A stretch of 64,000 bases of DNA from Proteobacteria bacterium DTSAM18 (lineage in GTDB: Bacteria > Myxococcota_A > UBA796 > GCA-2862545). This document shows, in pieces, positions 1-9,176 of this stretch. The translations under genes were made by a program, and so were the position numbers. The stretch spans positions 248,001 to 312,000 of the forward strand of contig JARACJ010000002.1 of assembly GCA_028767165.1 (NCBI GenBank). The letters are read 5' to 3'. The notes below the pieces were generated by a model. The model worked only from the letters and a program-made list of their open reading frames with translations, made no database searches and was not told where the DNA came from. Each line of letters begins with the position of its first letter. The stretch's first letter is position 1.

Positions 1-1941
1 ACGGGCAGCCAGCACCAGCGTGCCCTCCTACCGGCGCACGAGGCCCCCGGCGTGGACCTGTCGGCCACGCTGACCCACGCCGGCGGCACCGATCGCTTCG
101 AGCCCGGCCCACCCCCGCGCTTCGTGGGCCCCGATGGGGAGGGCGAGGTGGCCTTCTGGATCGGCGTCGATCCCATCGCCCAGGCGCTGGTGAAGGCAGA
201 CGGCGGCCGCCTGCAGACCCTCGACACCACCTGGGACGCCCGTTCCGCCGCCGATGGCGGCCAGCGCTGGCTGCGCCTGCACGAGGGCCTTCCCGCGACC
301 GACGCCCTGCACTGGACCGCCCGGTCCTTCACCGCCAACCACCAGTGCCTCGACTGCCACACCACCGGCTTCGACAAGGGCTACCGCGCCGCCAACGACA
401 CCTACCAGACTACCTGGGCCGAGACCGGCGTGGGCTGCGAGGGTTGCCACGGGCCGGCCAGCCACCACGTGCAGTGGGCCCAGGCGGGAGCCGAGGGCGA
501 TCCCCACCTCAGCCGTGCGTATACCGCGCGGCCGGCCTTCGATCAGCCTGGCGACGACGGCATCCTTCGCACGGCGTCCTCCACCCGATCCGACGAGGCC
601 GACACCTGTGCCCGCTGCCACAGCCGGCGGTCCACGCTGGCGTCCGGCACCACGGCGGCCACGCCCCTGTTCGACAGCCACCGTCCGGTGTGGCTCGAGG
701 AGCCCCTGTACTGGCCCGACGGCCAGATCCGGGACGAGGTCTACGTGTGGGGCAGCTTCCAGCAGTCCGCCATGCACCAGGCGGGCGTCACCTGCTCCAA
801 CTGCCACGATCCCCACACCGCCGAGCTGCGGGGCACGCCCCAGCAGGTGTGCGCCCAGTGCCACGAGCCCGCGGTGTTCGACGGGGTGGCCCACCACCAC
901 CACGCCGATGGGGCCGTGCAGTGCGTGGACTGCCACATGCCGCAGACCACCTACATGGCGGTCGACGCCCGTGCGGATCACTCCCTGCGGGTGCCACGGC
1001 CGGATCTGGCGGTGCGAACGGGCGCGCCGGACGCCTGCTCGTCGTGCCACCAGGAGGGCCCCGCCTGGGCCGCCGAGGCCGTGGCCCGCTGGTACCCGCA
1101 GGGGCAGCACACCCAGGGACACTGGCAGGAGGTCATGGCCCTGGGGGGCCTGCAGGAGGTACTCGGCGTGGCCTTCGATCCCGCCGCGCCGGACATCGTC
1201 CGGGCCACCATCCTCGGCCGCACCCCGCAGATCGTGTTCAACCCCGGTCCGTTCGCCCGGCTGAAGGACGATCCGTCGCCGATGGTGCGTCTGTCCATCC
1301 TGCGGAACCTGGACACCCTCGCGCCGGATCGCCGGCCGGCCCTCGCGCAGGGCATGCTCACCGACGAGGTGGCGGCGGTTCGCATGGAGGCGGCGAGGGT
1401 GCTGGCGGGCACGTCGGCCATGAATGCACCGGGATGGGCGAGGGCGCGGGCGGAGTACGTCGCCTCCCAGGCGCTGCACGCGGATCGCGCCGAGGGCAAC
1501 GTGGCCCTGGCGATGTTCGCGATGGCCGAGGGCGATGGTCCCGGGGCGCTCGCATCGCTGCAGCGGGCCATCGAGGTGGATCCGGACGCGCCCATGGGCT
1601 GGGTGAACCTGGCGGATGCCTGGCGGGCGATGGGTGACGAGGCCAGGGCCCAACAGACCCTCATGGACGGCCTCACCCACCCGGCCCTGTCCCGGGACGG
1701 CACCCTCAAGCACGCCATGGGCCTGTCCCTCGTCCGGCAGGGCAAGCACGAGGCGGCGCTGGTGTGGCTGCGGGAGTCCAGCGAGCTGGCGCCGGACAAC
1801 GGACGGTTCGCGTATGTGTACGCCGTGGCCCTCGACAGCCAGGGGCAGAAGGCGGAGGCGAAGCAGGTGCTGCAGGAGGCCGTCGCCCGGCTGCCAGGGG
1901 ACCCCCAGCTTCAGCAGGCCCTGGCCTCGCTCGGGCAGTAG
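1..1941 (+). CDS. Multiheme cytochrome c with C-terminal HEAT/TPR repeats (5' end missing)
   Basis: The frame is open to base 1, so the true start and signal peptide probably lie outside the window; a GTG at 52 is only an internal candidate. Seven CxxCH haem-binding motifs are visible (CLDCH, CEGCH, CARCH, CSNCH, CAQCH, CVDCH, CSSCH) between about bases 346 and 1050. After them comes a HEAT-like stretch (about 1255-1420) and then two or three TPR-like helical hairpins to the end. Haem c attachment implies an extracytoplasmic protein, and the family is known for electron transfer. The TPR tail suggests it docks onto a partner complex (inference). It stands upstream of two small lipoprotein genes on the same strand. 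The exact redox partner cannot be read from the sequence. Confidence 0.85.
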   Translation, partial: TGSQHQRALLPAHEAPGVDLSATLTHAGGTDRFEPGPPPRFVGPDGEGEVAFWIGVDPIAQALVKADGGRLQTLDTTWDARSAADGGQRWLRLHEGLPATDALHWTARSFTANHQCLDCHTTGFDKGYRAANDTYQTTWAETGVGCEGCHGPASHHVQWAQAGAEGDPHLSRAYTARPAFDQPGDDGILRTASSTRSDEADTCARCHSRRSTLASGTTAATPLFDSHRPVWLEEPLYWPDGQIRDEVYVWGSFQQSAMHQAGVTCSNCHDPHTAELRGTPQQVCAQCHEPAVFDGVAHHHHADGAVQCVDCHMPQTTYMAVDARADHSLRVPRPDLAVRTGAPDACSSCHQEGPAWAAEAVARWYPQGQHTQGHWQEVMALGGLQEVLGVAFDPAAPDIVRATILGRTPQIVFNPGPFARLKDDPSPMVRLSILRNLDTLAPDRRPALAQGMLTDEVAAVRMEAARVLAGTSAMNAPGWARARAEYVASQALHADRAEGNVALAMFAMAEGDGPGALASLQRAIEVDPDAPMGWVNLADAWRAMGDEARAQQTLMDGLTHPALSRDGTLKHAMGLSLVRQGKHEAALVWLRESSELAPDNGRFAYVYAVALDSQGQKAEAKQVLQEAVARLPGDPQLQQALASLGQ

Positions 1942-2069
1942 CCCCTACGCACTCCCCCCGCTTCGATCCCTCCCTCCGCCCGCCCGATGAGCGATCACCG
2001 GGTCATGGCAGACCTCACGCGCACGCCCCCCGTGCGTGTGGCCATGGTCCGGGGCGGAGGAAGGACGGC

Positions 2070-2462
2070 ATGAAGTGGATGCTTGGATGCCTGGCACTGC
2101 TGGCGGGCTGCAACGAGGAGCTGGTCTCGGAGCTCGACCCAGGGGTCGCATCCTTCGACTCGGTGGCCGACAACGGCCTGCTCCGGGTGACGATCACCTC
2201 CGACTGCGTCTCCACGTCGGCGGATGACGTGATCTTCATCTGTGAGATCGAGCAGGAGGGCACGACGCTGCGGGTCTCGAGCGAGCTGACCTACTACCTG
2301 CCGACCCGACCCGACGACAACTGCACGACGTTCACCACCCGTTGTGCCGTGGATCGCCTGAAGGCCGGCGAGATGTACCTCGTGACCTACGCAGGCGGCG
2401 CCGCGGGGGTCTCCGGGGGCGACGACGACCTGCCCGTGGAGCACCTCGAGATTCCCGACTGA
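2070..2462 (+). CDS. Small lipoprotein, paralog of the next gene
   Basis: A 130-residue protein. It starts with a short hydrophobic segment and the lipobox LAGC at residues 11-14, so it is predicted to be lipidated and held in the envelope. ATG 2070 is chosen because it gives the lipoprotein signal directly; the frame is open further upstream but without a signal. It shares a pattern with the gene at 2548: a D-x-VAD-x-G-x-L segment just after the lipid anchor, spaced cysteines, and a closing segment of the form Y-x-V-x(n)-VSGG. The two therefore look like a tandem duplication. I recognise no catalytic motif and assign no function. Confidence 0.65.
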   Translation: MKWMLGCLALLAGCNEELVSELDPGVASFDSVADNGLLRVTITSDCVSTSADDVIFICEIEQEGTTLRVSSELTYYLPTRPDDNCTTFTTRCAVDRLKAGEMYLVTYAGGAAGVSGGDDDLPVEHLEIPD

Positions 2463-2547
2463 TCGGAAGTCCAGCGGACAAGGCCGGATTTCGACTCCAG
2501 TGCACGTCGATGCTGCCGATTCGACCGCCGGAATCATGGGGGTCGAG

Positions 2548-2967
2548 ATGAAGAAGTGGTGGTGGGGTGCGCTGGTACTCGCGGGATGCGTCGAGACGGT
2601 CACGGAGAACGACGCAGGCGTCGTGTGCTTCGACGAGGTGGCGGACGACGGCCAGCTCACCTTCTCCTGGGAGGAGCCCTGCCTGTCGCCGTCGGTGTTC
2701 AACGTCGTGCGCAACTGCAACGCCACGCTCGAGGGCGACGTCATCCTGCTCACGTCCTACCTCGAGTACCAGGAGCCGAGGATCCTCGACGATGCCTGCC
2801 AGCCCGCCACCGCCATGTGCGTGGTGCGGGGGCTCGAGGAGGGGCGCATCTACACGGTGGTGTTCGCCGACGGCGAGGCCGAGGTCTCCGGCGGCATGAT
2901 GATGGCCGGTGCCGACGGCGGTGCGATGGCCATGGAGGATGGCGGGGAGATCTGTCTTCCGCGGTGA
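2548..2967 (+). CDS. Small lipoprotein, paralog of the preceding gene
   Basis: A 139-residue protein. ATG 2548 gives MKKWWW followed by a hydrophobic run and lipobox LAGC (residues 11-14). The mature part keeps the same skeleton as its upstream neighbour: VAD-x-GQL near the anchor, four or five spaced cysteines, and a Y-x-VVFADG...VSGG ending. It then adds a Met/Gly/Ala-rich tail. The spacing and similarity indicate tandem duplication. It ends 2 bp before the convergent hydroxylase-family gene. The function is unknown; it is most likely a surface or periplasmic lipoprotein. Confidence 0.65.
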   Translation: MKKWWWGALVLAGCVETVTENDAGVVCFDEVADDGQLTFSWEEPCLSPSVFNVVRNCNATLEGDVILLTSYLEYQEPRILDDACQPATAMCVVRGLEEGRIYTVVFADGEAEVSGGMMMAGADGGAMAMEDGGEICLPR

Positions 2968-2969
2968 GG

Positions 2970-3662
2970 TCAGGGCCGTTTCTGGACCCGCGTCCCCATC
3001 ACCCGATCCGCCAGCGGCCACACGACGTTGAAGTTGTGGTCCTTCATCAGCTTCGGATCGTGATGCAGCCGGTGGTGCTCCCGCAGCGCGGCCATGAAGC
3101 CGATCCGGTGCACGGCATGATCAGCGGGCAGGTGGCTGCAGAAGTGCACCACCTCGTAGGCCACGAACCACACGGCCCCCATCGCGGCGGCCACCCAGCC
3201 CGCGTTCAGGCCGGCGGTGAGCCAGCCCAGGGCGAACATCACCGGCGCGCCGGCCAGCCAGTACAGCGGGATGGTGAAGAAGGGGAAGAACACCAGGAAC
3301 CAGTCGTCGCTGGATTCCCAGGTGGTGATCCGGTGGCTGAAGAACTTGTGGTGCTCCAGCGTGTGCCGCTTGTAGGCCATGCCGAAGGGCTTGATGCGGC
3401 GGTGGAGCGGGTAGCGGTGGATGGCCCACACGGCGAAGCTGCCGACGACGGGGCCCCACAGCACCGGGGTGAACGACTTCCAGGACGGTGCCGAGACCTG
3501 GGCGAGGCACAGCGCGATGCCCGCCAGCAGCACGCCGAAGTTCATCGCGGCGTGGCGCGGACCGCTGTAGTTCGCCGGGAGGTGATCCCGGCGTGCGCGT
3601 CTTCGGTAGGCGGTGACCCGATCGACGGGGTCACCGCTCGGACTGGGAGCCGGACTAGCCAC
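2970..3662 (-). CDS. Fatty acid hydroxylase / sterol desaturase family membrane protein
   Basis: About 230 residues with four hydrophobic segments and the histidine clusters that bind the di-iron centre in this superfamily: HRYPLH, HTLEHH, HFCSH and HHRLHH followed by HNFN. Known members hydroxylate or desaturate lipids in the membrane using O2; the substrate here is unknown. I chose GTG at 3662 because it overlaps the stop of the upstream gene (3655) by 8 bp and has an AAGG about 9 bp ahead, which suggests translational coupling. A TTG at 3695 is possible but less likely. An ATG at 3545 would delete the conserved DHLPANYSG region. Confidence 0.8.
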   Translation of the reverse strand: MASPAPSPSGDPVDRVTAYRRRARRDHLPANYSGPRHAAMNFGVLLAGIALCLAQVSAPSWKSFTPVLWGPVVGSFAVWAIHRYPLHRRIKPFGMAYKRHTLEHHKFFSHRITTWESSDDWFLVFFPFFTIPLYWLAGAPVMFALGWLTAGLNAGWVAAAMGAVWFVAYEVVHFCSHLPADHAVHRIGFMAALREHHRLHHDPKLMKDHNFNVVWPLADRVMGTRVQKRP

Positions 3663-4011
3663 CTGTACCCTTGAACTTGTCGGATTCCTCTGCAAAGAGG
3701 AAGTTGAACGTGGTCAATGAACCATAGCACCGGGTGACGTACGCCTGAAGCTCTGCCTTGTCGGCCTCGCTGAGCGTGCTGTGGTTGTTGAGCTTCTGCT
3801 CGAGCACCCTGAGCCTCTCTCGGACGGCCGTGACCTTCTTGAACAGCGACAGCACGGGAATGGCCTTGGCTTCGCGGCCCTGGTCGTCCTCGAACAGGAT
3901 GCGGCCGCCGACCAGACGGCGGGAAAGACGCATGTCGTCGTTGCCGGCGTGCTCGTCGAGGGCCTGGGTGACCGCCTCGAAGATGAGGTCGTACATCTCT
4001 TCGTTGTCCAT
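3655..4011 (-). CDS. Conserved-looking hypothetical protein, soluble, helical
   Basis: A 118-residue acidic-to-neutral protein beginning MDNEEMYDLIFEAV. The start ATG at 4011 has GGAGG six bases upstream. The middle contains a short strand-rich piece (GGRILFEDDQGRE) and the C-terminal half is predicted helical (AVRERLRVLEQKL). There is no signal peptide or membrane segment. It overlaps the start of the hydroxylase-family gene by 8 bp, so the two are probably co-translated. I do not recognise the family; a small regulatory or accessory protein is a guess only. Confidence 0.6.
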   Translation of the reverse strand: MDNEEMYDLIFEAVTQALDEHAGNDDMRLSRRLVGGRILFEDDQGREAKAIPVLSLFKKVTAVRERLRVLEQKLNNHSTLSEADKAELQAYVTRCYGSLTTFNFLFAEESDKFKGTGG

Positions 4012-4163
4012 GGTGCCTCCGTGGGATGAGGTCATCGTACGACGGATGGAGGCCTTTCGGGGGGATGCGCGGCGTGGGGCGGGTACGCCGGATCCGGTCC
4101 GTTCGGCGGCGTTTCGGGGTACAGTCCAGGAACGAACAGGACGAACGGGCGTTGGGGGGCGTG

Positions 4164-4937
4164 ATGAAGAAGGGTGTGGGCAGGCAGATCGGCGTGACCG
4201 CCGGCTTCGTGGGCGTGCTCCTCCTCAACTGGCTGGCCAACGCCATCCCCATCGGTGGGCGCACCGTGGGGGAGGTCTCCGACCGCTACGGATCCCCCTT
4301 CACGCCGGACGACCGCACCTTCGCCATCTGGGCCGTCATCTACACGGGTCTGCTGGCCTACGTGATCTACCAGGCCCTGCCCGCCCAGCGCGACGACGAG
4401 GAGCTGCAGGCCATCGCCGGGCCGTTCATCGTGAGCTCCCTGGCCAACATGGGCTGGATCCTTGCCTGGCAGTACGAGGTCATCGACCTGTCGATGGTGT
4501 TCATGCTGGTGATCCTGGGCTGCCTGGTGGTCATCCACAGGCGGCTGGGCATCGTGAACCCCAACGCCAGCTGGCTGAGGAAGCTGGTGGTGCACCTGCC
4601 CTTCAGCCTGTACGTGGGCTGGATCACCGTGGCCACGCTCGCCAACATCAGCTCCGTGCAGGCGGCACACGGCTGGCTCGATGCGGGCATGAGCGTGACC
4701 GCGTGGACCCTGGTCAAGCTCGCGGTGGCCGGCGCCATCGGAGCCACGGTGGTGCTCCGGCGGGGCGATGTGGCCTTTGGCCTCGTGGTGGTCTGGGCGG
4801 CCTGGGGCATCTGGCGGAACACCGGCGGGGCGCTTCAGGTCCACGGTGCGGCGATGGCCGTGGCGGTGACCATGGCGCTGGTGGCCACCTTCGAAGGGGT
4901 GCGGCGGCTCCTGGGCGAGAGGCCCGTGAACCGGTAG
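4164..4937 (+). CDS. TspO/MBR-like tryptophan-rich membrane protein
   Basis: A 257-residue polytopic membrane protein with about six to seven hydrophobic segments. The region TPDDRTFAIWAVIYTGLLAY, followed further on by MGWILAWQYE, resembles bacterial proteins usually annotated as tryptophan-rich sensory (TspO/MBR-related) proteins. ATG 4164 is preferred: it follows a G-rich Shine-Dalgarno-like stretch, with an adjacent in-frame GTG at 4161. The gene is transcribed away from the hydroxylase pair, with about 150 bp between the divergent starts. TspO homologues bind porphyrins and related ligands, but ligand binding here is not shown by the sequence. Confidence 0.6.
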   Translation: MKKGVGRQIGVTAGFVGVLLLNWLANAIPIGGRTVGEVSDRYGSPFTPDDRTFAIWAVIYTGLLAYVIYQALPAQRDDEELQAIAGPFIVSSLANMGWILAWQYEVIDLSMVFMLVILGCLVVIHRRLGIVNPNASWLRKLVVHLPFSLYVGWITVATLANISSVQAAHGWLDAGMSVTAWTLVKLAVAGAIGATVVLRRGDVAFGLVVVWAAWGIWRNTGGALQVHGAAMAVAVTMALVATFEGVRRLLGERPVNR

Positions 4938-5019
4938 CCGCCGCCTGACGGGGCGCTTGCGTGCGTCCGGATGGCGGCATGGGCGGCCGGTTGTGGTAGA
5001 GCATGGGTCGGGAGGCACC

Positions 5020-6447
5020 GTGCAGATCGGCGAATCCAACCACCGAACCAAGGGACTGCTGCGCCTGACGATGGCCTGCAACGAGCGCTGCGCCTTCTGC
5101 AACGTGCCGGTGGAGGACTTCCGCCCCGCGACGCCCCCCGACCACGTCCTGGAGGCGGAGCTCGCGCCCTTCCTCGACGGTCAGACGCAGACCCTGACCA
5201 TCTCCGGTGGGGAGCCCACGCTGCTCCGCAAGCGCTTGCTGGCCCTGGTCCGCCGGGCGCGGGAGGGCGGTGTGCGCTTCGTGGAGCTGCAGACCAACGC
5301 CATCCTCATCGATGCCGCCTACGCCGCCGACCTGGCGGAGGCCGGCGTCACCAGCGCGTTCGTCTCCCTGCTGTCCCACGATCCCGCCCACCACGACGCC
5401 CTCACCGAGGTGGAGGGAAGCCATGTGCGATGTGTGCGGGGCATCCGGGCGCTCCACGACGCCGGGATCCGGGTCACCCTGAACCCGGTCACCACCCGGC
5501 AGACCCAGCACCTGCTGCCCGCCTACATGGACTTCGTGGGAACCGAGCTTGCCTTCGTCCGCCTGGTCTCCCTGAGCGCGGTGCAGCCCCACGGACGTGC
5601 CCGCGGACACCTCGAGCGGCTGCTGCCCGACTACGACGTCCTCGCCGAGCACACCCGGGTGGCACGCGGCGTGGCCGAGGCCCACGGCATCGAGGTGGTG
5701 AACCCCTACTGCGGCCTGCCCCTGTGCGTCGGCTGGACCGACGGGCAGTCCCACAGCGTCGAGGCGGCGGAGTCGGTGGGGCGCGCCCAGGCGAAGGCCC
5801 ACGGCATCCGCAACGACGGCAACAAGCGCCACCAGGGACCTTGCTACCGCTGTGCCCTGCGCACCCGCTGCGGCGGCGCCTGGCATGCCTACTGGGACCA
5901 CCGGGACGGGGCCGGGCTGCGCGCGGTGGAACCCCACGACCCGCCCTTCCTGGCTCCGGTCGTCTCGGACCACGTCCAGACCCTGTGGTGCGACGGCCCC
6001 CTCACCTCGGCCGAGCTCCCCGCCACCCGTGACACGGCGACACTGTGGGCCCGCGCCACCAGCCTGCAGCCCGGCATCGGTCCGGTCCTGTTCGCCTCCG
6101 CCGTCACGGACCTGGCGCTCGTGGGGGACGACCTCGCACCCCACGCCTGGCTGCCCACGCTCAAGGCCATCGCCCATGTGAGCCGCCGCAACCGGGAGCT
6201 GCCGCCCCAGCAGCGGCTGCGGGTGCATGTGGGCCTGTCGCTCCGGAACCGGCCCACGGCGGTGCAGCTCCTCGGCCTTCTCCGGCTGTTCGAGCGTACC
6301 GGGGCGTTCCAGGTGGTGCTGCTCGACCTGCGAGTGGGAGCGGAAGAGCTCGGACCGTTCCTCCAATCGCAGGTCCCCGGGCTACGCGTGAAGCTGGGTG
6401 TCAACACAGGGAAACAGGGAAACAGAGGCAGCAGGGTGGTGCGCTGA
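5020..6447 (+). CDS. Radical SAM protein with extra C-terminal cysteine cluster
   Basis: A 475-residue protein with the radical SAM cluster motif CNERCAFC (CxxxCxxC) about 17 residues from the start and the GGEP motif (TISGGEPT) that contacts SAM. A second cysteine-rich segment (CYRCALRTRCGG) near residue 275 resembles SPASM/twitch auxiliary-cluster sites. The start is GTG 5020, supported by GGAGG at 5011-5014 and by the Fe-S motif sitting near the N terminus. The last ~16 residues (TGKQGNRGS...) are encoded by a low-complexity run of GGGAAACA-type repeats, so the original C terminus may have been altered. The substrate is unknown, and no obvious peptide precursor gene is adjacent. Confidence 0.8.
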   Translation: MQIGESNHRTKGLLRLTMACNERCAFCNVPVEDFRPATPPDHVLEAELAPFLDGQTQTLTISGGEPTLLRKRLLALVRRAREGGVRFVELQTNAILIDAAYAADLAEAGVTSAFVSLLSHDPAHHDALTEVEGSHVRCVRGIRALHDAGIRVTLNPVTTRQTQHLLPAYMDFVGTELAFVRLVSLSAVQPHGRARGHLERLLPDYDVLAEHTRVARGVAEAHGIEVVNPYCGLPLCVGWTDGQSHSVEAAESVGRAQAKAHGIRNDGNKRHQGPCYRCALRTRCGGAWHAYWDHRDGAGLRAVEPHDPPFLAPVVSDHVQTLWCDGPLTSAELPATRDTATLWARATSLQPGIGPVLFASAVTDLALVGDDLAPHAWLPTLKAIAHVSRRNRELPPQQRLRVHVGLSLRNRPTAVQLLGLLRLFERTGAFQVVLLDLRVGAEELGPFLQSQVPGLRVKLGVNTGKQGNRGSRVVR

Positions 6448-6495
6448 AGGCAGGAGGATTCCCCTGTTTTCTCCGTTCCTCTGGTGCGCCAGGCC

Positions 6496-9075
6496 CTATC
6501 TCTCCGCCTGGCCTTCCATGTCCCACACACCCACGTTCCCGAACCCGTCTGTGATCTCCACCTGCGTGGCCTCGCCGATCACGCTCCAGGGTATCAGCGT
6601 GCGTCCGTCCTGTGGCGCAGGTGCCTCGAACACCTCGGTGTCGCCGTCGCCGAGGTCGACCGTGATGCCGCCTCGAAGCGGGTTGCGTCCGCGGGCGGTG
6701 CCGTCGATGTCGATCATGCGGAAGCCGTCTTCGGGGCCCTCGATCCAGGCGAGCAGGCCGTCTTCGGTGGCCTGCAAGGAGATCTCGGCCGGCACCACCT
6801 CGAACGCGGGCGTGCTGATCTCGTAGGAAGCCGTCTCGAAGGGCCACACGTCGCCGGAGGTCCACCGGTTGCCCTCGATGTGCAGGCGGTAGGTGCCCAG
6901 CGGCAGGCCTGGGCGGTCGTGGATGTGGCCGACGGCCTGCCAGACCACCCACCAGTAGTGGGTCTGCTCGGCCTCGTGGGGGGCTGCCGGGTAGGGCGTC
7001 CACGTGAGGGCGAAGTCGTGGTGGTCGTCGTTGATGGGGCGGCCCGCCCGGGAAGTGACCGCCTGCCAGGTGCCATCCTCGGCCTGCCTCTGCAGGGTGA
7101 CCCGCGGGTTGTCGACGGCGGCGTCGCCGCCCTTCCAGGCGAACTGCACCATGCCCTGCACCCGGGGAAGCTGCGCGGGCACCCCCACGTCGAGGGCGAT
7201 GTCGCGGGGGTGGTAGATGGGCCGCTCGGGATCGACGTCGTCGTGCTCGCCGAGGGCCGTCAGGTCGTCCATGGACACCGGCGTGCCGGCCTCGGGCGTG
7301 GCGTCTGGCGTGTGGGGTGTGAGGGCGACGGCGGCGTAGGGGAAGAAGGCGTCCTCCGGCAGCGGCTCCACCTGTTCGCTCGACAGCACGTCGGCGGTGT
7401 GGTGCAGGGTGGACTCCATGATGTGCTCGGCGGCGAGCGGGCCCTGGAAGGTGATGTCGGACTCGTACTCGCCGAGCAGCCAGTCCTCGGGGATGGTGAG
7501 GTAGCCCTCGTGGTCCATCGAGTAGCCGAAGCTGAAGACGTTGGCGTAGCCGAGCTCGGCGCCTGCCCGGTGCTTGAACTGCTCGGTGAAGAAGTGCAGG
7601 GTCTCGCCGGGCCAGAAGCCGAACAGGGTGTCGACGCCCTCGGAGACGGTGCCGTCGGGCTGGAGCACGGGCAGCGGCCCGATGTGGCTGGCGGCGGCGG
7701 TGGTCTGGGACAGACCCTCGAGGGGGTGGACCGCCTGGACGTCGTCGAGGTGGAACAGCGCCGCGAGCAGCGGGGTCATCGACTCGATGGACAGGCAGTT
7801 GGCGTACACCTCGGACTCGCCCGGCAGGGACGCGCCGGGCAGCGCGATGCCGCCGGAGCCGCAGAACACGGCGCCGTACGCGGTGTTGAACTCGTCGATG
7901 GGAGACAGCAGCTCGCCCTCGGCGCTCCAGACCTGGTCGTCGGGCAGGAAGTCGGGATCGTCGGAGTAGGGGGTGTAGCGCCAGTCGACGGTGCCGCCGC
8001 GGGTGACGCGGATGCCGTCGTGGGCCATCGGGACGCCCACGGTGGTGGTCTCGAGGGTGATGGGCTCGCTGCTGGTGGGGGTGGCGGACCAGGTGTCGAG
8101 GATGGCGTCGCGGGCGAGGACGCCGACGGTCTCCATGCGGGGCCAGCCTTCGTCGAGCCCGCGCACGCTCGCATCGCCGCCGGAGGTCTGCACGAACATG
8201 GCGACCACCGGCTCGTCGAAGGACTCGGCCACCTCGGCCTCGATGAGGGCGGTGGCGTCGGCGGAGGCCAGGGCGCTGAAGTTGTCCTGCACGTAGGGAT
8301 GCATGCCCCAGCCCATGACGATGGCGATGGGTTCGCCGGAGGCGGCATCGACCCGCATCAGCTGCATGTACGGATCCTTGCCGCCCTGCTCGGCGCCGAG
8401 GTCGTCGAAGATCATCAGGTCGTCGTTGATGCCGCGGCGGTCGGAGTAGACGAGGCCGTCCGGATCCCAGTCCTTGGCCCAGCCGAGGCCGAGGGCGGCG
8501 GGCTGCCGCGCCTCGTAGGCCTGCAGCGAGACCGCGACGATTTGGTCGACCATGCGCTGGAAGACCTCCTCGTTGTACTTGTCGTGGCCGAGGAACAGCC
8601 CGACGTGCTTGGAGAAGTCGCCGTAGGCGCTGTGGTTGTGGTTGGCCGAGTGGGTGACCTGCCCCTGCAGCGACTCGCCGGTGGCCTCTTCGAGCCGCGC
8701 CGTGACCGCCTCGACGAGACCATCGAAGCTGTAGATGGTGTCGGTCTTGGTCATCACCAGGTGCTGATCGCCGTTTTCGATCCACACGGCCTTGATGGTG
8801 GGGCGGATGTGGACGCCGGCGGAGGGCACGAAGCCGACGTTGTAGGGGGTCTCGCGTGCATCGGGCTTGGAGACGCCGCCGAGGCCCTTGCAGCGGGACG
8901 AGTAGCCGCTCAGGGGCGTGCCCGCCGGGAGCTTGAGCGTGCCCTCGGCGGCGCCGGCCATGGGGGCGCCTGCCACGCGATCGGGCAGCTCGAGGGGGCC
9001 GGTGTCGACGACCGGCTCATCGGTGTCGGTGCAGGCGGCGAACAGGGCGAGGGACAGACACAGGGCGAGGCGCAT
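6496..9075 (-). CDS. Neutral/alkaline ceramidase-like lipoprotein
   Basis: An 859-residue protein with signal and lipobox (LFAAC, cysteine at about residue 15), so it is predicted to sit in the envelope facing the periplasm or surface. The first ~500 residues carry the pattern of neutral/alkaline ceramidases: an AGTPLSGYSSR start, THSANHNHS (a histidine-rich zinc-site-like motif), a GWGMHP segment and a QTSGGDAS stretch near the usual nucleophile region. The C-terminal ~250 residues are beta-rich. Known family members cleave the amide bond of ceramides. Several motif positions differ from textbook enzymes, so activity should not be assumed. It converges on the radical SAM gene. Confidence 0.7.
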   Translation of the reverse strand: MRLALCLSLALFAACTDTDEPVVDTGPLELPDRVAGAPMAGAAEGTLKLPAGTPLSGYSSRCKGLGGVSKPDARETPYNVGFVPSAGVHIRPTIKAVWIENGDQHLVMTKTDTIYSFDGLVEAVTARLEEATGESLQGQVTHSANHNHSAYGDFSKHVGLFLGHDKYNEEVFQRMVDQIVAVSLQAYEARQPAALGLGWAKDWDPDGLVYSDRRGINDDLMIFDDLGAEQGGKDPYMQLMRVDAASGEPIAIVMGWGMHPYVQDNFSALASADATALIEAEVAESFDEPVVAMFVQTSGGDASVRGLDEGWPRMETVGVLARDAILDTWSATPTSSEPITLETTTVGVPMAHDGIRVTRGGTVDWRYTPYSDDPDFLPDDQVWSAEGELLSPIDEFNTAYGAVFCGSGGIALPGASLPGESEVYANCLSIESMTPLLAALFHLDDVQAVHPLEGLSQTTAAASHIGPLPVLQPDGTVSEGVDTLFGFWPGETLHFFTEQFKHRAGAELGYANVFSFGYSMDHEGYLTIPEDWLLGEYESDITFQGPLAAEHIMESTLHHTADVLSSEQVEPLPEDAFFPYAAVALTPHTPDATPEAGTPVSMDDLTALGEHDDVDPERPIYHPRDIALDVGVPAQLPRVQGMVQFAWKGGDAAVDNPRVTLQRQAEDGTWQAVTSRAGRPINDDHHDFALTWTPYPAAPHEAEQTHYWWVVWQAVGHIHDRPGLPLGTYRLHIEGNRWTSGDVWPFETASYEISTPAFEVVPAEISLQATEDGLLAWIEGPEDGFRMIDIDGTARGRNPLRGGITVDLGDGDTEVFEAPAPQDGRTLIPWSVIGEATQVEITDGFGNVGVWDMEGQAER

Positions 9076-9176
9076 GGCGGGCTCCGGTACCGATGGAACG
9101 GGCGCGCACTCTACCAGAAGTCATGGTCGAAACACAGGAACCGATGGCTCGGATGAAGAAAGGGGGGAAGGAAAGG

